Origin: Ananas comosus
Lineage: Eukaryota > Streptophyta > Magnoliopsida > Poales > Bromeliaceae
Direction of reading: 5' to 3'
DNA length: 64,000 nt
Assembly: GCF_001540865.1 (NCBI RefSeq)
Contig: NC_033621.1
Location: 10,246,832-10,310,831, forward strand
Position numbers and translations under genes: made by a program. Shown here in pieces: positions 44,111 through 55,654 of this stretch (position 1 is the first letter of the stretch; every line of letters begins with the position of its first letter). The notes below the pieces were generated by a model that was not told where the DNA came from, did no database searches, and worked only from the letters and a program-made list of their open reading frames with translations.

Positions 44111-46816
44111 TGTGAGATCCCAGGTGTTTGACTGTGGGGGCTTGTCGACAGCTCTGGAGAGTGTCGGGACAAGTCCGAGTCACGTTGGCGTCAAATAGAC
44201 GCAAAACGGACCCCGCGCGACGCGAGGGCAGCATTCAGCGAGGGAATTTGCAAAACAGTAGGGTTTTCTGCTTGTTGTACCGGTACAAGGGCTTGCTGTA
44301 CCGGTACAACCAGCGCGGGGATGCTTGCTGTACCGGTAGAAGCGTATTCTGTACCGGTACAACATAAGCGCACCGAACTTGGCTGCTCTCGGGTTGGCTC
44401 TTGTACCGGTACAGGAGCCCGTGTACCGGTACAAGGGAGTAGGTAGAGGGCTAAATGGGTAATTTCTCACCTCGTTTGTATCTCCCACTCTCTCTCTCTC
44501 TATTTTAAGTGGGAATTGAGCAAAGAGAGAGAGAGAGCTTCTCACTACTCCTTCTTCTCCTCTCTCTCTAGGCCGGTTGTGAGGGAGCTCAGGTGGAGCC
44601 GGAGTGCGTCGACGCCGCGCCGCGGAGTCATTCGAGCTTATTTTCGACGTCGTGTTGCTGCGAGGAGGCCGGGCGAGTGCGGCTTTTCGCCATCCTTAAC
44701 GTCGTGCTGATTCTTAGGTAATTTTTTCAAGTGCTTTATTAGTGGGCATTTCTCCCATTACGTAATTCCATCAATTTCGAGCCCGAGTGCTACTGCTGCA
44801 GATATCTGTGTTGATTGTCGGTGTTTTGGCTCGTACGCGACGTAGGAGCATCGGATTGTGGCGAAACTTGGTTCGCTGGATTCGGGACTTCGAGAGGAAA
44901 CTACAGAGTCCAAGATTGCTGGATTTGGAGAAGGTTAGCTGGGTCGAACCTCTGTTTTACTCCACTGCTGCGAATCTGAACCTGAACTTGAGTTTTCTTG
45001 GATTCTTTTGGTGTAAATCATGAAGGGAACTGGGATTTGGACTTGAGCTGTGTACATTGCCATTCCATCCTGGATTTGGAACCTCGCGTCACCAGGATTG
45101 CGATTCCGAAAGTGAGGTTCGCATCGTACTAGAAGGATTTAGCTTAAGTGCTGATTTTGAGAGATTAATCCATGTTTAATGCTGTTGTGGTTCAGATTAT
45201 TGGAGAGTTACGATTGCTGGTTGAGAGTGGGCTCGGCTGAAATTAGGTGACTTCTTCGCTGCCAGGGATTAGCTTTTGAGGTGGGTTTACATCGGCTTTA
45301 CTCCTAAGTTCATAATCGTCGACATGTATAGGTTTCGATTTTGGTATAGTTTGGCTAGCTCGAGTTCATGGATTATAATGGTTAGTAAAATCTGAATTTG
45401 GAGCATGACTAGTAATTAGTAATTTATATACATGTTGGACTTGGATTTGACTTAGGAGAAAACCCCGAAGTGATCGACACTGATTACACTATTGGATTTA
45501 GCTCTAGGAGCCGTATTGTTATTGTATCGTCGCAGGGTTAGTGCGATGGATACCCAGTGTAGGGTAGCTTATATTTACGCTCGTGCTGGTATGCCGAGTG
45601 TATTTTTACAGGGTCGTTGGGGCTGTTTCGGTCTCTTGGGCGCCGTTGGGGTCGACGGTGGGCCCGGTTCGCCTTTTTGGCACTTGTTTGTGCCAAAGGC
45701 ACGTTACTTGTTGGTGGTTAGACTAGTTTGAGTCAGTTACTGGACCTTGGCTTCTCAGAGCCTGTGTGAGCTTGACCTTAGCCTTATCGCCTTTCGGCGT
45801 CAGATTGTGCTGAGGGCACGTTACTTGTTGGTTGTTAGACCAGTTAGAGTTGTTTACTTGACCTTAGCCTGTGAGGACAGTACAAACTTGACAGAGACAG
45901 TTGTAAACTCGGCTGGGTCGCGCCCCTGAATGCCATTCCGAAATGATGTTTCAGTGCGATGTGTGTCGCAGTTTTTGTTGGGCCTTTTCTCTAACCGACT
46001 GCTCTTGAGATATGGTGTAGTCTAATTAGACGAGACGGGTGTATTCACAGTCTCTAGAGAGTTTTCTCCGCCGGTTGCTCTTAAGATATGGTGTATAGTC
46101 TAATTAGACGGGATGGGTGTATTCACAGTCCCTAAAGAGTCTTCTCCGCCAGTTACTCCTGGAGTAGGTTACGGGTTCGATCCGACAGGTGGGACGGGTG
46201 TATTCATAGTCCCAGGGACGGGTATGCTTACAGTCCTGATTGGATTGGGTCAATTTTGACATTTCCTACAGTTGGTTAGTGTAGAGCATGCTAGTGTAGT
46301 GATTGTTAGCGGTAGAGTTTACTTCCTGCTTTTTCTACTACTTGCTCCCTTCCGTAGACTTAGTGGGTAGACCGATGTTGTTTTGGGCGGTACCCACTGA
46401 GGACTACTTGTTTTTACAGTAGTTCTCATGCCCAGTTGTTACCACTGTTTTGCAGAGCCACAGGTTCCGGCTGCTGCGCTTCCCGCTGATCAAGATCGAG
46501 GTAAGGGCGTTGCAAGCTAGTGCCCTACCTGACGAGCAGAGCTAGAAGCACCCCTATCTCAGGTAGTTGTTTTTCTTTCGAGCTTATGTACATAGTACTT
46601 AACTCGCCTGTGCGAGTAACGCTGTATTTTGAATTTTGAAAACTATGTATATGAAGCTCAGTTTGTTTAGCTCTTGTCTACTCGAGCAGCTCTATACTAC
46701 TGTCTGTAATATTGTATGTTTACAGGTACAGCTGTCGCTTCGTATACAAGGAAAATTTCTTTGTATACGGCGGATTTGTCGGCGTGCCCGGAAAACGAGT
46801 CATCCGGGGCGTGACA
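44111..46816 (+). mobile_element. Solo LTR of a gypsy-type element with clean target duplication
   Basis: It starts TGTGAGATCCCAGG and ends GGGGCGTGACA (2706 bp), flanked by AGCGA on both sides. It is collinear with the nested LTRs at 17890 and 23102 (CTTGTCGACAGCTCTGGAG, the hairpin at 46399-46427, the GTATACGGCGGATTTG tail). No interior or second LTR is present, so it arose by LTR-LTR recombination. It carries six TGTACCGGTACA-type palindromes. Confidence 0.88.
44276..44433 (+). promoter_or_regulatory. Three pairs of TGTACCGGTACA palindromes, 20-21 bp apart
   Basis: Starts are 44276, 44297, 44329 (last-but-one base changed), 44350, 44402 and 44422. Spacings within pairs are 21, 21 and 20 bp. 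They lie in the 5' third of the LTR, just upstream of CT-rich sequence. They probably bind a phased dimeric regulator; the protein is unknown. Confidence 0.5.
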
Positions 46817-46821
46817 AGCGA
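46817..46821. repeat. Target site duplication AGCGA (right)
   Basis: Partner of 44106-44110. Confidence 0.85.
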
Positions 46822-47790
46822 GCCCGCCGCTAAGGCATAATAGATCGCCGGGATAGCGGGTTGCGATGGCGAGGGGGGACACCCGTGGACTCCCTGGGAC
46901 CTCCGGCACCGCCCAGTGGCAGCGTGGCGCCGCGACGACGGTCCGGTTGCTCCCCACGGCCGTAGGTGCCCTGCAGAGCGCCCTCTCAGCTGCTGCGGTT
47001 CCCCGATGCACGGCGGTGCTGAGAGCAGCTGAGGGAGGGTCGCCGAGGTCCGCGTGGTCGTTGGCGGTGGTCCCAGCAGCCGACGGCATGACTATAAGAG
47101 GGCTCAGGCTTCCCTCGCTTACAACACCACAAGAGAGAGAGAGGGAAGAAGAAGTTGTTTCTTCTTCTCCAGCGGTCGGCGGCGATGGGGGCGGCAATAG
47201 GACCCTCTCTCAAAGATGGACAAGGGGATGGGAGGAGGATGGCCTAAGTTTGGGTTCTAAAATCCTCAAATCTACACCTAAACCCAAATACCACTATTCG
47301 TAGTGGATAATTGCTCCAAAGTCCTCCAACTCTCAAAATTCACACTCTTGTCCCTCTCCATCATGTTTCTCTCGCAGAAAGGCCCCTTCCCGTAGGTTTT
47401 CACACAAAACGGAGGACAGATCGCATCTAAAAAGCAAAAACAACACGAGATAAAGCCTTCCTAGCGATAAAACCTATTTTTCTTGAAAATCGTGCGTCGA
47501 ACATAAAATCCATTAATGCCATTGGCTCCGGCACAGTCGAACCTTCGAAAATGTGCTATTGGATTGTCCAGAACGGAGTTCGATTCACGTCCGAAGCCCA
47601 TCTCTCTTCTTGGTCCTCGTGGGAAAAACGGGTTACTATTCACTTTAAGTGAAAAGTAATAATCACGTAAAAACTTTATTTCAAATCATTTTTCGCTGAA
47701 ATTTATCTGGTAATTTTAAAATTAAAATACATACGATAATATTTAAAAAAATGTCAAACATACATAGATAAAATCTCAGTCCTTACAAAT
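46822..47790 (-). mobile_element. Antisense gypsy-type LTR relic (part 2)
   Basis: GC-rich sequence continues from the left side of the solo LTR. The minus-strand start near 47790 reads TTTGTAAGGACTGAGATTTT, a plausible LTR beginning. Overlapping frames at 46866-47303 and on the other strand are compositional. An AGAGAGAGAGAGG tract lies at 47130. Confidence 0.35.
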
Positions 47791-48587
47791 ATAATTGAAA
47801 TGCTATTGATGTGTGACTAAAGAATTATATTTTTTCCGTCAAAACAAATAAAGGCACAAAGCACTTCACTTTCGAAAGTAAAGTGTTATCAAATGAAGAA
47901 TAAAAGTGAGAGAATCGAATTTCCAACACCAATAAACTTTATCAAACTAAACAAATATTAAAAATTTGAGCTCAAAATAACCAATCTTTAACTAAGTAGA
48001 TTTGAATAGATATGTCATAGACTTTGGGTTCAGCTGCAACTCCCTAACAATGACGTCAAACCAATGGTTTAAAATGTTGAATCTAAAATAATAAAGTGCC
48101 GTTTTTCAGTAACTTAAGCTTTTGAGTTGATTCAAGCATTGGACTAGTTTGAGAATGCAGTGACCACGAACATCCGTTTACATGCTTTAGAGGATTCAAA
48201 AAAATTCAAAAATGCTTCTAAAATTTTCCCCTCTTATGATATAAAGTTGCAATGAGATTGTTACTTCAGAAGTTTCAGCCAAATGCTTCTGATCAGCTGA
48301 TGGTTCCCATAACTTTTGTGTAGCATCAAAAGGGAAAGGCTTCAAAGCGATTTTGAATAACCAAAAGTCCTAAATATCAAAAATAGATGAATTTAATTAG
48401 CCACTAAATCACCAAACTAGGTTTTAAAACACTACTAAATTTTGAATTTTGCAATTTGTTGTGTACTTTGCACTATGAACACTGCTCCTAAAATTAGTTT
48501 GACTTTTCTTCCAAGTAGGACTTTTCAGACATTTTTTAGGTAATAATGTAATTATACCAACGCATGATCAAACTCAGAAAACTAGTA
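47791..48587. other. Intergenic stretch
   Basis: AT-rich single-copy-looking sequence. Nothing recognised. Confidence 0.5.
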
Positions 48588-48595
48588 CTTCTATG

Positions 48596-49329
48596 TAGGG
48601 GTGGAAACGAGCCGAGCTCAAGCGAGCTTATGTCAGCTCAAATTCGGCTTGAAATTAATTTCGAGCCTAAATCTAGGCTCAAGCTCGGCTTGAAATTAAT
48701 TCGAGCCGAGCTCGAGCGAGCCTAATTTCGAGTCGAGCCGAGCTCGAGCTCTAAACGAGCCGATTGAAATTCTCGACATTATATAATCAATAGTTTAATT
48801 TTTATAGAACATTACATATAATTTGATGCAACATGTTCAATAGTTCAAAATACAAAATAATTGTAAGAAATGTGAGCTAGGATGACTGTCTGACTGGGTG
48901 AGGGTCAGAGAGAGAGAGAGAGAGGGGGGGGAAAAAAATTAGGGATTTGAAAATTTGAATTTTATCATGTTTTAGGGTTATGTGCAACAGTGAAAATCTG
49001 AAAAAGAGAGTGTGTTATGTAATTTAGAGTTGGACTCAATTGCACAGTTGTACTTATTGGGTTTATTTTATAGGCCAACAATAATAGCCCAAATTAAATT
49101 AAAGCCTATATATAATTAAAATATTATATATATATATATATATATATTTCGAGCTTTTCGAGCCTAATTCGAACGAGCCGAGTAATACTCAAGCTCGGCT
49201 TGAAATGAATTTCGAGCCTTTTATTTTGTTCAAGCTCGGCTCATTTAATTTCGAGTCGAGCTCGAGCGAGCCGAATATCGAGCCGAACACGAGTCGAACG
49301 CGAGCCGGCTCGCTCGTTTGCCAGCCCTA
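48596..49329. mobile_element. hAT-type miniature element with 8-bp target duplication
   Basis: The termini TAGGGGTGGAAACGAGCC and CGTTTGCCAGCCCTA are inverted, and the subterminal regions are full of GAGCCGAGCTCGAGC motifs. CTTCTATG flanks both sides (48588-48595 and 49330-49337), the 8-bp duplication expected for hAT. It is non-coding and contains a TA run near 49125-49150. Confidence 0.88.
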
Positions 49330-49386
49330 CTTCTATGTTTATTTCACAGGATATACTTTATTTGGTGAATCCAAGGGTGTTTGGCC

Positions 49387-49933
49387 TAGCTCGCTGTTCA
49401 TGAGCCAGCTCGTTGTTCACGAGCCAGCTCGTGTTCGGCTCGAAATGAACTCGAAATCGAATCGCTCGTTTAATAAATGAGCCGAACACAAGCTGAATTT
49501 TTCAGCTCGTTTAATAAACGAGCCGAACACTAGCTAGAGTCAGCTCGCTCGTGTTCCGCTCGATAATAGCTCGAATACATATATTTTATATTCATATAAT
49601 TATTTAATTTATATTTAATATATATAATATATATATTTATTTATTTATAAAAAACTTATTTATATGTAAAGTTTCAACCATTAGATCAAACTTTAAAAGG
49701 TAACATTTTGTAAATATACTTTTTATGTATATCCAATCTAATCTGTTTAACTTCTTGTTCGTTGGCCAGCTCGTAAGCCAACTAGTGTTCGGCTCGTTTA
49801 TTAACGAGCTGAACACGAGCTGAATTTTTTGACTCGATATTTTAATGAGCCAACTCATTTTTGGCTCGATATCTAAACGAACAGTACACGAGCCGGCCCC
49901 AACTCACTTGTGTTCGGCTCATTGACACCCCTA
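49387..49933. mobile_element. Second hAT-type miniature element with 8-bp target duplication
   Basis: Flanked by GTTTGGCC at 49379-49386 and 49934-49941. The right end is GACACCCCTA and the left end starts TAGCTCGCTGTTCATGAGCC, having lost part of the terminal GGGGTGTCA. The interior has inverted GAGCCAGCTCG/CGAGCTG motifs. It lies only 57 bp from the preceding element. Confidence 0.82.
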
Positions 49934-49941
49934 GTTTGGCC

Positions 49942-50180
49942 TACATTTTGGAAAAATGATTTCTATATAATTAATTTTTAGTTTGAAAAATTAATGTTGG
50001 TTAAAAATTATAGAGTGTTTGGCTGAGTCTAGCGAAAAAGTAATTTTTCTGAAGTAAATTTACAAAGCTGTTTAACAAATTTTTTTCTATTTGCAAATAA
50101 TGAATTTCAATTTAAGATTTTGAATTTAAAATCTTAAATAGAATTTTAATTTTGATATTTGAATTTAAAATCTAAATTTA
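49942..50180. other. AT-rich low-complexity stretch
   Basis: TTTAAATTT-like sequence grading into the tandem duplication that follows. Confidence 0.5.
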
Positions 50181-50372
50181 AAAATTTAAATTAAATAATA
50201 AATATTTAGAATTTTTATTTTGAAATTAAAATTAAAAATTTGAAAGTTAAATTTAAAATTTAAAATCTAAATTTTAAAATTAAAAATTTAAAAATTTAAA
50301 TTAAATAATAAATATTTAGAATTTTTATTTTGAAATTAAAATTAAAAATTTGAAAGTTAAATTTAAAATTTA
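50181..50372. repeat. 110-bp AT-rich tandem duplication
   Basis: Unit 1 is 50181-50290. Unit 2 starts at 50291 and matches for about 82 bases. Both contain TTAAATAATAAATATTTAGA. Confidence 0.85.
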
Positions 50373-50428
50373 GAACTTAAAATCTACATTTAAATGGCGG
50401 AGTTGGATCTTGATTCTAGAATATAAAT

Positions 50429-50690
50429 CGGGACGAAGCTAGGAATTAAGATTCAAGGAGGCCAAGTTTTAGATTTGGCATAAAACAAAAAATTTGACCT
50501 TAGAATCTCGAATAGTTAGGAAAAGAATCTGCCGACTTCAACGATCATCTATTGCCAGCGACGGCAGCGGCGATGTGCCCGGGGACTCCGGGGAAGATTG
50601 GGAGCACAAGTTTTGCGAAAAAAAAAATTCAATTTGGCTCCCATAAAATCTAAAATTTATAATATTTTGATTTTTTTACTCTGGCTAGTT
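50429..50690 (-). mobile_element. Truncated hAT-type miniature element (GGGACGAAGC type)
   Basis: GGGACGAAGCTAGGAATTAA and the ACGATCATCTATTGCCAGCG segment match the reverse complement of the complete element at 51154-51510. The other terminus is missing. Confidence 0.6.
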
Positions 50691-51153
50691 AGTAAAGGAC
50701 TTACATGTAAATTTCGGAATTTGGTGGGTTTTGTGGCCACTTTGAGCCTCACAATGGCTCCTCCCTGGTAAACTACTGTTTAGTTCCCCAGAAAAATATG
50801 AAAAAAAATTTACACAAAAATATTTTATGGAAATTCTTTTCGAATTTACCATCCATTTTGTTTGAAGAAAAATTAGCTTTTTAGAAAAGCTTCTTTCCAA
50901 ATTTCATGAAATTTTTTTTTTTGGTTTTTTCAAAAAACATTCAAAAAAATAAATATACTAATTTGCTATAAAATTTGGAAAAAAGCTTTTCAAAAGACCT
51001 ATTTTTTTAATCCAAACGGACGAAAAATTGAGAAAGAATTTTTTATATTAATATTAAAATTAGCCGGATTCAGAAAATTAAGACGCACAAAAATATTTTC
51101 TATGCCATATATAAGATAGAGGTTAAAAAATTTATATTAATCTCTCGGTAGCG

Positions 51154-51510
51154 CAGGGACGGAGCTATAGTCAGGCTCACAGTAGCCATGGCCCTCCTTA
51201 TCTTTTAAAAATTATATATAAGTCCTTTATAGTAAAAATTAAAAAATTATAAATTTTAGTTTTAGACGGGGCCAAATTATTTTTTTTTTTAAATAAAACT
51301 TGTGCCCCAATCTTTTTCCGAACTCCTCGACCCTTTTCCTTCAGCTCTTATAGTCTTGTTTCTGCTTGAGCATATTGTCGCTGCTGTCGCTAGTAATAGA
51401 TGATCAGTGAATCTGACAAACTCTTATTTTTGTCATCCGAGGTTGAATTTTTTTCTACAAAACCTAAATCTTGGCACCTCCCCGACCTTTAATTCCTAGC
51501 TTCGTCCCTG
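51154..51510. mobile_element. hAT-type miniature element (CAGGGACGGAGC type)
   Basis: The termini CAGGGACGGAGCTA and TAGCTTCGTCCCTG are inverted. Flanks CGGTAGCG (51146-51153) and CGGTAGTG (51511-51518) form an 8-bp target duplication with one mismatch. CAGGG(G/A)CGGAGC termini are typical of plant Tip100-type hAT derivatives. Confidence 0.8.
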
Positions 51511-51699
51511 CGGTAGTGCATAAAGTAATTAAGTTTTGAATTCAAAATTTTGAATTCAAAATTCTTGTAATCAAAATGAAAATATCAAATCGTAGAGACA
51601 CTTCATATATCGTTTTAAAATAACAAATTTAAAATTGAAAATAAAAATTTTGCTTTACTGCTTAATAATTTGGGGGAGGAAATTTGGGCTAGCAATCAA

Positions 51700-53597
51700 C
51701 ATAGTCTTATCCAACCTTCCTTAATTAAATTATTTCTGAAGATAATTAGCTTTTAAATTTGTTATAAATTTTTATACAATTAATTAGTTTTCCTAAAATC
51801 AATTTATTATTTTTTTAAAAAATAAAATTTTAAAAATTTCTGTGCGCAACGCACGAGTTAGAGACTAGTTTATTTTGAAATTAATTGATCCAATATTGCA
51901 AATCAAAGAATCCCAAACTCTACTTCTTTAATATGCTTTAAAATGCGTTCTTTTCTAAAGTGGCAAGTAAAGAATGATACTTATGTAGATAGACCTTCAA
52001 CTTTCGCCCACCAGCATGCTAAATTGTTAACATGTGACAATCTTATTTAAGGCAGTAATATTATTTGCATAAAAGGTTGAAACTAAAAAATAAATTTGGT
52101 ATGCAATCAGTAAATCTATTTGTAGCTGCAAATATCTTTAATTTAATTTGTTGGAGTGGTGAACTTCTACAATGGGATGCATGCTTGTTGCTTCAATGGA
52201 ATGCACAATTTTGAGGTAAAAGTGAGCATTACTAGTATTGTAGCTTATGTAATTGTAATGAAAAAGAGTTAAAAATAGGAAGAATTAGTGCACCTTGCGC
52301 ATGTGCATTGGTACAGGAAGATTCCTTAGTAGAGGTATATACATGTACTAATTAATCAACTTAAGGATAAAGAAGCAAAGAATTTCGAGCCGTACACCTT
52401 TAATTAATTTGCTTTAGAATTGATTCCCTCTTAAAGTGGCAAGTAAAGGATCAAAGTTTCGTAGCTTAAATTTCTGATTTCACGGAGAGGCAAACCAAAT
52501 GATTGACTCCTGGGGTCTGTTTGTTTCACCAAAAGTAGAGAGAAATGAATTTATTTTTACCATAAATATTCACTTCTATTGTTTGGTTTTTCATAACTCC
52601 ACCTTCAGTGAAACATAATTTTTTTTCAAAATACCGTAATTAACTTGACCTATTTTGGGGCAAAATCAATTACGAAAAACAAAAGTGAGAAAAAAAATAA
52701 TAAAACATTAACGAAGGGAAACTTTAGCTTTTATGTTATTAACTTTCTACCAAACACACAACAGAACTCGAAAAAAAAATAATTATAAGAATAAATTGTA
52801 TGTAATTAGTATGTCTATCTATATATAAACCAAGAGCTTTCAACCCACTATCTTTATTTTTCTTTACAATGGATTCTTTCCAAAATTAGCAAGTAAAAAA
52901 TTATGCTTTTGTTGCCAAAACTTCTAGTCGATTCGACAATCGGAATTATTAACATGTAGCAATCTCATTCAAGACAATTATAAATTTGTTTATGTTTAAA
53001 AAAGTTTAAGCTACAGGGAAAAGAGTTATATAAACATATAAAAGAAATTTGGGCTAGCAATCAACCTATCTATCTATAGCTACATCTAATATATAATTTT
53101 GTTCAACCTTAATTATCTCTGAAAATAATTAGGTTTTAAACTTATTTAAATTTTTATAAGACAAATAAGTTTTCTCAAACTTAATTTACTATTTTTTTAA
53201 AAAATAAAATTTTAAAAATATCCATGTGCAATGCATAGGTTAAAAACCAATTTATTTTGAAATTAATTAGTCAAATATTATATAAATTAAAGAATCTCTA
53301 ATTCTACATCTTTAGTTTGCTTTAAAATAGATTCTTCTCTAAAGTGGCAAGTAAAGAATGATACTTCTGTAGGCAAATTAAGCCTCTACTTCCATCCGCT
53401 AGCATGCGAAACTTGCTAATATATAACAGTGTTATTTGAGGCAATGATATAATTTGTCTAAAGAGTTAAAAACAGGAAATAAATTTAATTGGTATGGAAT
53501 TACTAAATCTATCTCTAGATGCATCTCTAGTTTGCTTGCTCTAGAATTTGTTCCTTCCCAACATAACAAGTAAAGAATCAGATTTATTATATTTTTC
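51700..53597. repeat. AT-rich interspersed repeat units with helitron-like tails
   Basis: Same family as 25340-30700. A good tail GTGCGCAACGCACGAGTTAG...CTAG ends at 51868, with a GTGCG/CGCAC hairpin; a mutated tail lies near 53245. AGTGGCAAGTAAAGAATCA-type flanks recur. A GTTTGTTTCACCAAAAGT miniature-element end lies at 52518. Confidence 0.5.
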
Positions 53598-54180
53598 ATA
53601 TAAATACAATCCATTCTAACTGTTCCTTTAACAAGTTGGAAGTCTTTAGAACTCTCTTATATGGCAAGAAAGATCTATACTATGGATTTGCCGTCACCGG
53701 ACTGAGTGAATGAGCGCATGAAGGAATGCTTTCAAAAGCGGTAAAAAGATACCATATTTGATACTCACCTAGATGGACAACCAGCCATTTGAATTCGTCT
53801 GGTGTTCTTCCTCCTTAACGCACAAATAGGCATTTGGTCATTCGGGTTCTATCTGGTGCTCTTTTTTCTAAACGCACAAATAGACATTTAGTCATTCGGG
53901 TACGTACATATTTAATTTCTTACATTATTTTTATTACTTATTTTTTTATTTCTGATTCGTTATTTTTTTTCATTTTGTCATTGGTTATTGTAATTGAGGT
54001 TTAAGGATCCTTTTTATTCAATAGTGATTAAGCCCCTTAAATAACACAAAAAAAACCCCTAATTATACAAGGTAACTATTCAAATATTAAATCAAGCTTA
54101 GAAGGATGGAAATAACATTCTAATATGATATGTAATTAAGAAAATTTGTTATGACTATATGCATGCCTGAACACATATTA
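53598..54180 (+). repeat. Third TATA-led repeat segment
   Basis: CATATAAATAC near 53598 is followed, after about 190 bp of unrelated sequence, by two units with CATTTGAATTCGTCTGGTG / TCTATCTGGTGCTC and ACGCACAAATAGGCATTT, then GGTACGTACATATTTAATTT. It is collinear with 28960-29110. Confidence 0.4.
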
Positions 54181-54189
54181 TATATAATA

Positions 54190-55647
54190 CTAGTTTAGAA
54201 ACCCGCACGATGCGGCGGATAGAAATTATAATAAAAATTTACAAATTAAATACAATAAATAAAAAAATGATTGGTTAGTAATATAAAAAATATAATAAAA
54301 GAAATTAGAATGAGAATATAATTCAGTGGAGAACAAAAAAAGAAAACGAAAAGAAAGAACTATAGGAGAATAAAAATTGTTGTATAGATAGAAATTAAAA
54401 AAAATAATTTAATGCAAGAATAAAAGAGAAAGAAAAAAAATCTAGAGCTGATTTCATTAAGATTGATTTCGTTATACGATGAATTATAATGGGCTTCGGT
54501 TTTCTTTTTTCTGCATGAAAACCAATTTTTTTTTAAAAAAAAACAGCAATTAGTAAAAAATAATATTTTTTAAATTCATTGAAATATAAAATCCCATATG
54601 AAAAAAGCCTTCAAATTTATAGCTCTTTAATTCATCGTCACATGCTTTTTCTCTACACTAAATCAAATGAAAATTATAAAAATAAGTATTTAAAAATTAT
54701 TAATATTAATTTGAAACTGTAAATGCTATTTTAATACTCAAAGATAATGCATCGAACAGCTGACGTGCGTGGTAAACAATCCCGATATCGCAATATCCAA
54801 ACAAATGATAGCTTTACAGATTTCTTCCTAAATCCAAAAAAATGAATCTCATATTAGAAGGATTTGATTAAAAAGAAAAAAAAAATCATAGGAAGATAAA
54901 GAGAGGATTTTAAAATGTTGATGATAAAGGAGTCGAATTGGACGTCAAAGACGACAAAGGAGGGGGTTTGAGAAGAGGTTGGGAAGCAAGCGCTGCAATC
55001 ACAACCCACAGAGAGGAGGCCGTTGCGAGGGGCAACGTAAAGGATCATAGCGAAGCTTCTTGGCATAGCAGCGAATACTCTAGCAACCTATACCACGTCC
55101 ACCAAAAATTACACTATCACCAACTCCTCCGTTAATAGGGAGAGAGAGAGAGAGGATGAAGAAGAAGAAGAAAACGAAAAGTCTAATGTAGAAATCTACA
55201 CTATAATGCTATGAAGCTTTTGAAAAAGTATAATGTTATGTAGAAATCTATACTTTCAAATTCAGAGTGTACGTTTTGAAAAAGTATAAAGATTTTAAAA
55301 AAGTATGAAAGGTTGGGATATGATAGGGTGTATGTTTTGAAAGTATAAAGGGCAGAGAGATGAGAGGGTGTACATTTTGAAAAGTATAAAGGGTGAAGAG
55401 ATGAAAGAGTGTACGTTTTAAAAAAGTATGAAGGGTGGGGAGATAAGAGAGTATACGTTTTGAAAAAATATGAAAGAATGTGAAGAGGTGTACGTTTTGG
55501 AAAAATATGAGAGTATGTGAAGAGATGAGGAAAGTGTATGGTGAGGGAATAGAAAGGATGAGCTCATAACCCAAACAACTCAAGTGAAGGAAATATCGCC
55601 ACTTGCACATTTTATTGGGAATTAATATAATAGTATAGAAGTATAGA
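54190..55647 (-). mobile_element. Non-autonomous Helitron with both ends
   Basis: The minus strand begins TCTATACTTCTATACTATTA (TC at 55647-55646) after an A. It ends in a hairpin CCGCCGCATCGTGCGGG, a short spacer and CTAG at 54193-54190 before a T. This is the expected A|TC...CTAG|T arrangement of a helitron inserted into AT. It has no helicase gene. A GC-richer patch (about 54930-55140) may be a captured fragment, but no protein was recognised. Confidence 0.8.
55267..55510 (-). repeat. About six tandem ~41-bp repeats inside the Helitron
   Basis: Units begin at GTGTACGTTTTGAAAA-like motifs at 55267, 55328, 55368, 55409, 55449 and 55488. Spacings are 61, 40, 41, 40 and 39 bp. Confidence 0.75.
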
Positions 55648-55654
55648 TATAAAG

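Noticed and set aside
46697..47303. 166-codon minus-strand frame and 145-codon plus-strand frame
   Set aside because: Mutually overlapping, compositionally driven in GC-rich retroelement sequence; one crosses the solo LTR boundary.
55267..55510. Possible satellite array
   Set aside because: Only about six diverged units, confined within a bounded Helitron.
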